NCBI RefSeq assembly: GCF_000611645.1
Contig: NW_014012879.1
Span: 1 to 10,256 of the forward strand
Direction: 5' to 3'
Length of the DNA stretch: 10,256 nucleotides
Origin: Monoraphidium neglectum
Lineage: Eukaryota; Chlorophyta; Chlorophyceae; Sphaeropleales; Selenastraceae
Shown here: one piece after another, positions 1-8,025 of the stretch
Position numbering within the stretch: the first letter of the stretch is position 1
Layout of the letters: every line of letters starts with the position of its first letter
Made by a program: the position numbers and the translations under genes
Notes under the pieces: generated by a model
Databases searched by the model: none
The model's input: only the letters and a program-made list of their open reading frames with translations
What the model was told of the DNA's origin: nothing

Positions 1-1717
1 GCCTCCAGCTGTGTGCCCTGTGGCTCCTGTCTGACTTGCTGCTGCTGCTGCTGCTGCTGCTCGCGCTCCTGCTCCTGCTGGCCGGCACCGCCGCTGCTGC
101 CATTACACTGCTGCTGCTGCCGCTGCTCCAGCAAGGCCTGGCGAGGGAGGCAGCGGCTGGTTGGAATGCAATTAACGGAAGGAGAACGCCATGCACTCAT
201 CTTTACCCCTGCCAAGGCCGGGAAACAAGCCACAACCAGAAAAATCCAGGTAGAGCTTGCACGCCCTGAGGGGGGCACACGGCCACAGGCCAGGCTGCCG
301 CAGTCAAGCAGACCGGCCCCAGGAATGCGCGCAGGGCAGCCCGCGCAGCCTACCAGATTGACGAACGCGCGCTGCGCCCACGCGCTGTTGTTGCGCACGT
401 CGCGCTCCACCATCGCCTCGCTGTACCGCAGCTCTTCCTGCCAGCAGCCCGCGGCGGCCACCACGGCCTGCCCAAGAGGGGCAGCGGTGGGCGGAGGTGT
501 TGGTGCGAATTTGGGCCGGCTGTCATGTGTCGCTGGCAGGCGCAGCCTACACAGCAAAGTACCTTGTGTCCGCCAAAGTCCTGTCACTTTACTCCATACT
601 GGCGCGGCCGCTGCACAACCGCAAGTTACACATGAATCAACACATGGCCTTCCATTCATATGCCCGTGAACACACACACACAAATACATGCACACACACG
701 CACCTGTCTGTGCGCCCAGGCATGATAGTTCTTTTCGTCTAAGTCGAGAGCGCGGTCAGCAAACGCCAGCTCGTCGGCCGCGGCAGCCGGCCCCCTGCTA
801 GCTGCAATCTTGCGCCGGTGGTTCCAAAGCTGATAGTTCTTCGCGCTATCGGCCGCCACACGCCTGTGGCGGGAGGGGGAGAGGCACGCCACAGATAGCG
901 ATGCGACACAGATAGGGGCGTCCATCGGCAATGCGCGGGGTGCGATGGGGGTACAAGGCAGGGGGCGGGCTGCGTGCACACAGCGCTGTAAGGGCCGCAG
1001 CCTTGGATCCAGCACACCCACGTGGCACGCAGCATTGCAGTGTGTGCCGTGCAAGGCGTCTGCGGCCGTAGGTCTTTGCCACAGCCGAAACAGGGCGCTC
1101 ATTTACAGCCGATCACACTGCTGCACCCACTCTGTCAGCGCCATCTCCTCTTCCACGTCCGCCCCGAGCGCCTCGACGCACTGCCAGCGCCACTGCCACG
1201 CGGTGTAGTCGGCGCCGTTGAAGCTGATGAGCTGGCGCGTCAGGTCGAGGGCGCGCGCGGTCTTCTCACCCTGGGAGCGTGCGCGGTCAGCGTGCACGGG
1301 GTGCAGAGGGCGGGTTGGTATGAGGGGCGTTTGGGCCTGAGGGATTGGGGCCGGGGGCTTTCGTATGCAGGGAGATGAACTTGCCGGTGGTCACCGCGAA
1401 CTTATGCAGCCGCTGCTTGGCGCAACGAGCCACTGACTGGGAAACAACAACGTTCTTTGCAACGAAACCTGGCCGCATCGCCACCCCTGCAAAGACCCGC
1501 AGTTGCCACAGTCCTGCCCCCACCTCCAAAAACCATGCACCCCAACCCCACGCACCTTTGCCAATATCGCCCGGAAGTAGCCCAGCGCCTCCGCGTGCCG
1601 CTCCGCATAATGGATCGACACCACCTTTCCGGCGTCGCCCGGCGGCGGCGGCAGCGGCTCAATGTCGGCCCACTCGGGGCGACGCGAGTAGGGGATGCAC
1701 GCGCCGCCCGCCTCCAT
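1..1717 (-). CDS. FNTA: Protein farnesyltransferase/geranylgeranyltransferase I alpha subunit, 3' end off window
   Basis: Alpha subunit shared by cytosolic protein farnesyltransferase and geranylgeranyltransferase I, which attach isoprenoids to C-terminal CaaX cysteines. Exons (minus): 1717-1556, 1270-1107, 863-704, 467-354 and 137 to the edge; all junctions are GT-AG and keep phase, giving 245 residues. The start is the first Met after an in-frame TAG. Seen: the N-terminal RPEWADI motif (residues 13-19), typical of FTase/GGTase-I alpha rather than RabGGTase, then prenyltransferase-alpha repeats at NGADYTAW (72-79), KNYQLWNHRR (117-126), EKNYHAWAHRQ (152-162) and DVRNNSAWAQRAFV (185-198). Lys153 matches the Lys164 region of mammalian FTase alpha, known to matter for catalysis. 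Odd: the Trp that usually follows HRQ is Ala163, and the usual W-N-Q-R-Y/H is W-A-Q-R-A. Exon 5 adds a Gln-rich loop before the expected fifth repeat. The family is secure; exon 5 is the least certain exon. Confidence 0.9.
39..59 (-). repeat. CAG tract coding polyglutamine in FNTA exon 5
   Basis: Seven CTG units on the plus strand read as CAG codons in the proposed FNTA frame. With a following CAA they give Q8, inside a longer Gln/Glu/Arg-rich stretch. The tract would sit in a loop between the fourth and fifth alpha repeats, where animal and plant proteins have a short linker. Confidence 0.8.
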
Positions 1718-1806
1718 TCGAGCGGCTGGGCGCTGCTGCAGGTCCCGCCGCCTGGGGCGGCTGCCGGCCAGCTGCTTGGGGTGCTAGGGCTGCGGTGGTG
1801 GTGCTG

Positions 1807-2037
1807 TCACTGCGCCTGGTGACGGGGCGCCTCAAACTGCCAGCTGTGTTGGCGGAGGTGATGATTGTGGGAGTTTGGGGAGCAACGAGCAGCAAAATGT
1901 GCGCGCTGCATAATAGTCACGTGGACAAATCTTGGGTGGTGGGCAATCACAACACAGCACAAGAAAGTTCATGTGCAACAGGAAGCCCATGCGAGGTCAT
2001 GCACAATGGCTGTGGCATGCGTGTACCCGCTCCCAAC

Positions 2038-2092
<55 letters not shown>

Positions 2093-3189
2093 GCGCGCGT
2101 TCTTGCCTGTCGTCCTTGACTTTTTGAAGCTCCGCCCGCAGCTGTCCCAGCACCACCTCCACAGGCACTGGGGGGCAGTAGACGGGATAGGAGCAATAAG
2201 CGCCCTGGCAGCAGCCTCTTGTGATGGCAGAGCATGCGGCTGAAGGCAATCGAGCGACCGTTTTCAAGGCCTCTTCTCTGCAGAGGGGCGGCCAGCACCC
2301 AGCGAGCTTGAGACTTGCTGCCCGGCGAGCTGATCACTAGGCCGTGCTGCGGGGCCTGCACCCTGCCCAGCAGCTGCTGCCCTGCTGCCGGGGCTCTGGA
2401 GCGCCGCGCGCCCTCTCGACAATGGGCCCGGGACTCGAGCGAGCCCAACTCACCGTCGCTGTTTGCAGCCCCCGGCGGCGCCGGCCAGGTCCCAAGCGCC
2501 GCTGGAGCTGCACCTGACATTGGACGTCGAGCCGCCATTCAATTCAGCAATTGCGGCCAGCTGCAGGGGTGCCGAAATGCAACCGCAACAGGTACACACA
2601 CACCTGCGACGGCCCCTGGCGTTACGAAAGGCGACGTCCCAGGAAAGGTGTACGTAGGCAGGGCGTAGGTGGGAGTGGAGCCGTCCGTACTTGGTGTGTG
2701 AGGCAGTGGCCTGCTCATGGGGCAGAGGCAGGGGCTGTAGGGGTGAAAGACCAGCCAGATCACCACTGTGGACACGCAGGCAGTCTTGGGATGTGCGAGG
2801 AGGCGCTGCGTAAAACTTGAGTTCACGTGCATTGACTCGACCCGGATACCGGTAGGCAGTGCCCATGTGCAAAGGAACTTCAGCCCAACCACGCAGCTTC
2901 TGTGCGCGGTGCGCATGCGGCAGTTCGTTCCCGAGCCGCACGATCTTTGTTACGGTATTATTGTACATTAGCTCACAGACTACCAAGCCGTCGCGCCTGC
3001 CGAACTCTTGGTGAGCCCGCCTTTGGATGGCTCGGCCCTTCCACGCTAACCTGCCCCGACTGCCGTCCCACGACCGTTGATTGTGTGATGTTTCTGTCTT
3101 GAGACTTATAGGTGGAGTGCCCAGCACACCGCGCATCGGCTGGCGTCCGGCAGCGCGCTTGCCGCCGACCGCTCCTCCGGCACGCCCAT
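1807..3189 (-). CDS. Speculative small spliced gene (about 124 aa), no family recognised
   Basis: Four segments join in a consistent phase: 3189-3130 (ATG, GC-rich codons, donor GTGTGC), 2560-2454 (acceptor CTGCAG, donor GTGAGT), 2277-2107 (acceptor CTGCAG, GC donor GCAAGA) and 1843-1807 (acceptor ACACAG, stop TGA). The third segment has the most protein-like stretch: helix-like EEALKTVARL, a Cys/Tyr/Pro-rich middle and VVLGQLRAELQKVKDD at its end. I recognise no domain. Weak points: no TGTAA signal lies between this stop and the FNTA start, only 89 bases separate the two, and the ATG is 70 bases from the divergent zinc-finger start. Alternatives are a 5' leader or N-terminal extension of FNTA (an acceptor near 1778 would also keep phase into the FNTA frame), or chance open frames. 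Confidence 0.22.
2039..2100. repeat. (AC)20(GC)10 dinucleotide tract
   Basis: Twenty AC units (2039-2078) run straight into ten GC units (2079-2098) and a final GT, so all 62 bases alternate purine and pyrimidine. This is a microsatellite and a strong sequence candidate for left-handed Z-DNA. It lies just 3' of the proposed GC splice donor at 2106 on the minus strand, so it would be intronic or intergenic. Confidence 0.95.
2561..3129. other. Stretch without a supported gene
   Basis: Between the first two segments of the speculative minus-strand gene. A minus-strand frame stays open across it, but third positions show no G/C bias (unlike the secure exons here), there is no recognisable motif and it contains plausible internal splice sites. 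I read it as intron or intergenic DNA. Confidence 0.5.
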
Positions 3190-3259
3190 GCTCGCAGGTC
3201 GCAGACCACACACAGGATACTTGCAGTATTTTTCATAACTCTGCAGCTTTGACTACAAA

Positions 3260-4282
3260 ATGGGGGGTGGCAACGGGCAAAAGTCGGCGACGGCTCGCGC
3301 GCGCAAGGTGCGGTTCCCCCTGCAGGACGCAACGGCAACAGGGCGGGCGGCAGGACGACCGCGCTGCCCTTGGATTTTCGGTGCTGCTCACTGGCGCTGC
3401 TCACCCACATATGGCAGCTGCTCTTTGTTCTCGTTCGCGCTCAAACACCTCTCCCGTCATGCACTGTCTGCTTGCCTTGGCCTGCAGCAAGAGGCAATGG
3501 CCAAGCTTGCAGGAAAGGGCAGCCAGCTCAAGGCCAACGCAGCCGCACTGACACTCAAGGTGCGGCATCGCACGCATGCACGGCTTTTCTCAGGACAATG
3601 CGCCTCAGATCATGTGTCTGGCACTGAGGTGTTGGTTGCGGCGACCTGGCAGACGCCCAGACTAGCACACGGCACGGTCTTGACCAGTGCGGGCATGCAG
3701 CAACGTGACAGCCCAACCTGTCTTTCCCGCTCCTTGTGCGCGCAGTGCCATGTCTGCCTGCAGGTTTTCATCTGCACGGTGAGCTCCTAGCCTTCCCATC
3801 ATACCACGGGGGCCTGGATGCAGTTGATTGAGTAATTCTGAACTTGGGAAGGGGGGTGGGAGGACACTGCATGTGTCGCTATCGGCTAACGGTGACGGAG
3901 ATGACGGCGCCGCATCGGGCAGTCCACATTGGGCCAGGCAGACCGCAGCACCTGCGCGAGGGGCTTCAAAACTTTTATCTCACCCCTCTTCCGCGTGCTG
4001 TGGCTTCATTCTTCACCAGACGAGCGAGGCCAAGATGCGGGAGCATGCAGAAAACAAGCACCCCAAGTCTGACCTATACGTGAGCATTCGTGGCGTGGCG
4101 TGGTGCGAGAGGCAGCGGGGAGGCGGGGTGCGCACCACACGAGGCGGTCCCATCGCGCGGAGTGCTCCCTAGTCGCTGCAATCTCGCTTGCCGCCTCTGG
4201 TCTCCATGTGTCATGCGTTGACCCCCCACAACCTCATTTGCCCCCGCAGGCGTGCTTCCCAAACCTGAAGCCCGCAGAGTGA
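3260..4282 (+). CDS. 4F5/SERF-like small C2H2 zinc-finger protein (At2g23090-like)
   Basis: Complete five-exon gene for 81 residues. Exons: 3260-3307, 3488-3559, 3746-3778, 4020-4079, 4250-4282, all GT-AG and all phase 0. The N terminus MGGGNGQKSATARARK is the 4F5/SERF-type signature of a small protein family conserved in plants and algae, and the second exon carries KGSQLKANAAAL, also characteristic. The zinc finger spans exons 3 and 4: CHVC (residues 41-44) supplies two cysteines and REHAENKH two histidines, followed by PKSD and the terminal ACFPNLK motif. The length is normal for the family. The molecular role is unknown; a nucleic-acid-binding or chaperone-like role is only inference from the basic N terminus and the finger. 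Donors are GTGCGG (twice) and GTGAGC (twice). The start is the only Met giving the family N terminus. Confidence 0.95.
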
Positions 4283-4757
4283 ATACTATATAGCTTGCAC
4301 CGCACACTAGTCAGTGTGTCATCGAGAGAGTGGCCGCACCTCCGCTTCTTGGAGCAGCGCGCGCATTGCCGCGAGCGCGCGCTGGCGTGCAGCGGTGTGC
4401 GGCTGGCGGCGGACAACACTGAAACTGTGTAACGCCCAGGTCGCTGAATGATATGATGAGGGTGCATGGAGGCGGCAACAGCCACTAGCACGGGCAACAG
4501 CAACAGGGTTGGGCTGCACACTTGAAAGCTGATGCTTGCTCAGACTGGCCACCGACCGCAGCCACACCGGTCACTGCGCATGTGCTGTGTCACTAGGTCG
4601 CCTGTGGCAGCTGGTGCTGAAGGTCGTGCACTTATCTCGCGTTCTTATCCAAATCGTACAAGGGAAAAGTCGCCTGCCTGGTGTTGTGAACGATCAGAAC
4701 TGCCTGACGCTCGCTCGGTCGGCTCATGATTGCATTGAGCTGGATTTGAAAGCTCGT
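4283..4757. other. Spacer between zinc-finger gene and Gln-rich gene
   Basis: Holds the 3' UTR of the zinc-finger gene with its TGTAA signal near 4430 and, by inference, the promoter and leader of the Gln-rich gene. The frame of that gene is open upstream to an ATG at 4536, so a longer N terminus is possible, but codon use there is not GC3-biased. I see no clear TATA box. Confidence 0.5.
4428..4432 (+). promoter_or_regulatory. TGTAA poly(A) signal of zinc-finger gene
   Basis: TGTAA, the usual poly(A) signal of chlorophyte green algae, about 150 bases after the stop codon at 4282 and on the correct strand. Expected cleavage is some 10-20 bases downstream. Confidence 0.6.
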
Positions 4758-5790
4758 ATGGATCTATGCAGCCATAGGCGGCTACTGCGAGGCGTAAGTC
4801 CCGCCCCAAGTCGCAGCAACGTCGCCAGTTGCAGCAGCATCACCAGGCACCGTTGCACGTATGGCACGCTGCTAGCGCCTCGCGTTTGGAGCCGCGAGCC
4901 AGATGCATGGGACCTCCTCATTGAGCAGGAAGAAGCCGCGCGCCGCGCACGGCAAAGCGGCAGCGCGGGCCTGGGCCCTTCCGGTGTGCAGCGTGGCGGC
5001 GACCTGGCAGGGGAGGCGGCCGCGCGCGCCGTGGCGCGCGCCGACGCCGAGGCGCTGCACCTGCGGCTGCTGGAGCGGCAGCAGCGGCGGGAGGCCCTCA
5101 AAGACCGCCTGATGGAGGACGCGAGGCGCGCCAAGCGCGAGCAGCTGCTTAGGATTGAGGTGCGCCCGTCGACATGGCCCCTGTTCCCCGTTGGTACCTT
5201 CTGGAGCGGCAGCATTCGCACACACGCGCGAACACGCAGCCGCAAACCGGGGGCCCGGTCATTCACCCACACGCACGCGTGATTTGCCGGCGGCTTGCCG
5301 CCGCGCACGCAGGCGGTCGCCAAGGCGCGCGCGCGCCAGCGCGGCCTGGCCAGCCTGGCGGTCGACCCCGACATCCTGGCGCTCTCATCGCGCTTCAGCC
5401 GCCTGGACGACGTCGTGGGGCAGGTGGGGAGGGGGCTGGACGTATCGACGTCGTCGCCGCAGCGGATGTGACTGCGCGTCGCGTAAAGGGCTTCCTGAAG
5501 AGGGTGCTATGAAGTGGCCGTGCCCCTGACGGAGTTGCCGACCCTGTTACACATTCATCAAGTGTATACCGTACATTGGCGAGTGCCGTGGGGTTGAACA
5601 CATGATTGCATCACCTCCTGCACACAAAAATAGGTGCAGAAAAGCCTTGAGGAGGAGTATGGGCTGAGGCCTCCGCCCCGCGGCCTGGGTGCCGGCGCGG
5701 GCGCCGGTGGCCGAGGGACTGTCATCGGCGCTGGCGGCGGCGGGTGGGGGGGTCCTGTGCTGCCCCCTGCAGCTGAACAAGCACTTCAAG

Positions 5791-5867
<77 letters not shown>

Positions 5868-7239
5868 CAGCAGCGGGAGCAGAAGGGTGGAGCGCTTGCA
5901 AGCCCGGCTCGCCCAGATTTGAGTGCAGCCCCACCAGCTGTCAATGCAGCGCTTGGCGGGGCAGTGGCGGTTGAGGCCGCAGCTGCAGGTCATCGTGGCA
6001 CTGAGCCGGCGGCGCCTGCTGCTTCTTGGGCTGGCAATGGCACAGTGGTCCCTGTCAATGGCACAGTGGTCCCTGTCAATGGCACGGAGGTCCCTGTCAA
6101 TGGCACAGTGGTCCCTCCTACCAACCAGGCTGCAGCACCGGCCGCCACCACAGCTGTCGCACAGGAGGAATCTGAGACACCTTGGGGACCGCCGCCGCAG
6201 CAGCAGTTGCAGCAGCAGCGGCAACGGCAGCCGACATTTGAGCAGCAGCGGTCACCGCGCGCACAGGCGGCGCAGCAGGGGCAGCAGCCACCATCCGCTG
6301 GGGGGCGCGACTCCTGGGCGCCTCAAAGACCGCCAGACCGCGGCATGGCAGCGACCCAGCAGGCGCTGGTGTCCCCTGGCTCATTACCACCGGCAATGGG
6401 GCGGCCAGGGGCCTGGCAGCAGGCACCTCGTTCACAGCAGTTTTCCAGGCCTCAGGCGCAGGAACGGCAGCCGCCGCAGCTGCAGCGTGCGCAGCAGCAG
6501 TCGCCGCAGGAGCAGGGGCAACAGCCATGGGTGCCGCCGGCACAGCAGCAGTGGCAGCAGCAAGGACGCCAGCCGTCAGTGCAGCAGTGGCCGCCGCCGC
6601 TGGCGCAGCAGCTGCCGTCAGCGGCGCCGCAGCCGCAGCCTTTGCCACAGTGGTCTGCCCCTCAGCGCGTTGGCAGCAGCAGCCCCACGCGTTGGCAGCA
6701 GCAGCCCCAGCAGCAGCTGACACCGCGCTCACCGCAGACACGACAGCAGCCACAGCCTCGGCCCCTCTCCCCGCAGCAGCTGTTGAGCGCTGCCCGCAGC
6801 GCCGACGCTGCTGCAGCCAAGCTGGGGCCAACGATTGACAGCTACCGCGTCGGTGGCGGCGTGGGCATCACCCCACCAGCTAGTGTCTATGGGGCGCAGC
6901 CGCAGCCGCCGCAGCAGCAGCCGCAGTCGCCGCCGCAGCAGCAGCCGCAGTCGCAGCCGCAGCAGCAGCAGCAGCAGCAGCAAAAGCAGCAGCAGGGTTG
7001 GGCCCCCAGTGCTGCTGTCGCCGCCGCCAACGGCGCTGCAGCGCGGCGTGAGCAGCAGAGGGTACCCGTCCCTGGCGCTGCGCCCGCCAGCGACTCAGTG
7101 CAGCGGCAGCAGCAGGCATGGGAGCGCAAGCGTGAACAGGAGCGGCAGACGTACTGGGAGCAGCAGCAGCGGGCTGATGCGGAGCTGCGGGCGGAGCGGG
7201 AGCGGGAGTGGAGCGAGTACTACTGGCGATTGCAGCAGG

Positions 7240-7326
<87 letters not shown>

Positions 7327-7418
7327 GCGCTTACGGTGGTTATGGCAGTTACGGAGAACTCAGTAGCCGGGGGATGTACCGCCAGACCAGGCGCAAACCG
7401 TGGTGGCAATTGTGGTGA
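4758..7418 (+). CDS. Gln-rich protein with probable organelle transit peptide, family not recognised
   Basis: Three exons: 4758-5159, 5313-5423 and 5634 (or 5640)-7418, all phase 0, giving about 765 residues. Residues 1-47 are rich in Arg, Ser and small residues with only one acidic residue, like a plastid or mitochondrial transit peptide; this is why I chose this ATG over the in-frame one at 4536. Residues 48-148 are charged and probably helical (WDLLIEQEEAARRAR; ERQQRREALKDRLMEDARR). Then comes a distinctive motif across exon 2, DPDILALSSRFSRLDDVVGQ (152-171), and LEEEYGLRPPP. The rest is Gln/Pro/Ala-rich and probably disordered: Q24 (225-248), four NGTVVPV-type repeats (306-333), Q28 (708-735). 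A second charged helix (about 662-706) precedes Q28. The tail is Gly/Tyr then basic/Trp, ending KPWWQLW. No catalytic domain is visible. The joined frame and stop are well supported; the N terminus and function are not. Confidence 0.8.
5793..5864 (+). repeat. (CAG)24 coding polyglutamine
   Basis: Twenty-four uninterrupted CAG codons, followed by GAG and further CAGs. The reading frame uses them as Gln. The purity, with no CAA interruption, suggests a length-unstable tract. Confidence 0.97.
6036..6119 (+). repeat. Four-copy 21-base coding minisatellite (NGTVVPV)
   Basis: Four tandem 21-base units start at 6036, 6057, 6078 and 6099. Units 1 and 2 are identical; unit 3 differs by two bases (NGTEVPV); unit 4 differs at the end (NGTVVPP). 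Each keeps the frame and contributes an N-G-T sequon-like heptapeptide. Confidence 0.95.
7242..7325 (+). repeat. (CAG)28 coding polyglutamine
   Basis: Twenty-eight uninterrupted CAG codons in the Gln frame, directly after a charged helical segment and 30 codons before the stop. Confidence 0.97.
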
Positions 7419-7495
7419 GCGCCATTCACGCGCCCGATCCAGGCCTCCTCCTGGCCCCAGGCCGCAGCGCCGTGAAAGGAGGAGGGTGTATCACA

Positions 7496-7500
7496 TGTAA
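7496..7500 (+). promoter_or_regulatory. TGTAA poly(A) signal of Gln-rich gene
   Basis: TGTAA about 80 bases after the stop at 7418, on the coding strand. It supports the 7418 stop as the true gene end. Confidence 0.65.
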
Positions 7501-7627
7501 TTGGCGGGCATCGTTCTTTGGAAAACGTAGGTCACTCGTTCACCTCGAATGCGCATGTGGCCCCAGAAAGGGTCAAAGCACTGCTCTGTTGACACAGAGC
7601 GCCGCAGACCGGTCACAAGCACAGGTC

Positions 7628-7678
7628 AGCAGGGCCCCTGGGATGGGGCCTGCCCCCAGGGGCTGGGCCTGCCCTGCT
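7628..7678. repeat. Nested inverted repeat in convergent spacer
   Basis: Outer arms AGCAGGGC (7628-7635) and GCCCTGCT (7671-7678) match perfectly. Inner arms CCCCTGGG (7635-7642) and CCCAGGGG (7655-7662) also match perfectly, sharing one base with the outer arm. The inner loop is 12 bases, and an 8-base bulge (7663-7670) separates inner from outer arm on the right. Confidence 0.75.
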
Positions 7679-7722
7679 AGGGCCTGCCATCACGATGCAC
7701 AAGCAGGGTCTGCCCTCTAGTG

Positions 7723-7727
7723 TTACA
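7723..7727 (-). promoter_or_regulatory. TGTAA poly(A) signal of SANT gene
   Basis: TTACA on the plus strand, so TGTAA on the minus strand, about 300 bases after the minus-strand stop at 8028-8026. It is the nearest such signal I see. Confidence 0.5.
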
Positions 7728-8025
7728 AGGTCAGCCGGCAGCACAGACTAGGGCATGTCAAATTCACGTACGAAAACTGCCGCAGCTGTATTGAACGATT
7801 AAAATCCAGCTGCGACTGGTCAAACCAAATGGAAAAACAGCATACATCACAACCAGGGTGGTCAACACCCTTTGAGCGTCCGTATTTGTCAAAGCGCAGG
7901 TGCCCAGCCCTAGCCCTGCAAGCACCATGCAGCGGCAATTCAATTAGCGGCACTGCTGCGCTTTCCGCAACTGCGCATGCGCTCGGGCCCAGTTCCGGCT
8001 TGGCAGTGATCTGGTGCTGATCTGG

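Larger units (their letters stand above)
7501..8025. other. Convergent spacer and 3' UTR of the SANT gene
   Basis: Between the two converging genes. It holds a nested inverted repeat (7628-7678), the minus-strand TGTAA (7727-7723) and, from there to 8025, the presumed 3' UTR of the SANT gene, which is markedly more AT-rich than the exons. I see no gene or RNA gene here. Confidence 0.6.

Noticed and set aside
13..669. 218-codon plus-strand open frame starting with polycysteine
   Set aside because: Antisense to FNTA exons 4 and 5; polyCys comes from the CTG tract.
1345..2127. 260-codon plus-strand open frame
   Set aside because: It runs antisense through FNTA exon 1 and translates the AC/GC microsatellite as Thr-His and Ala-Arg repeats; no motif, no GC3 pattern.
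3846..3860. Possible G-quadruplex in zinc-finger intron 3
   Set aside because: The G runs do not give four separate GGG blocks with proper loops.
6036..6119. CRISPR-like repeat array
   Set aside because: The units are directly adjacent with no spacers and keep the coding frame; this is a coding minisatellite.
5547..6224. Long minus-strand open frame with polyleucine opposite the Gln-rich exon
   Set aside because: It is the complement of the CAG tract, which is open in several frames; the plus frame has upstream exons, a poly(A) signal and a coherent product.
6118..6831. Minus-strand Ala-rich open frame
   Set aside because: A shadow of the CAG/GCC-rich coding strand; its only character is polyalanine from CTG-complement codons.
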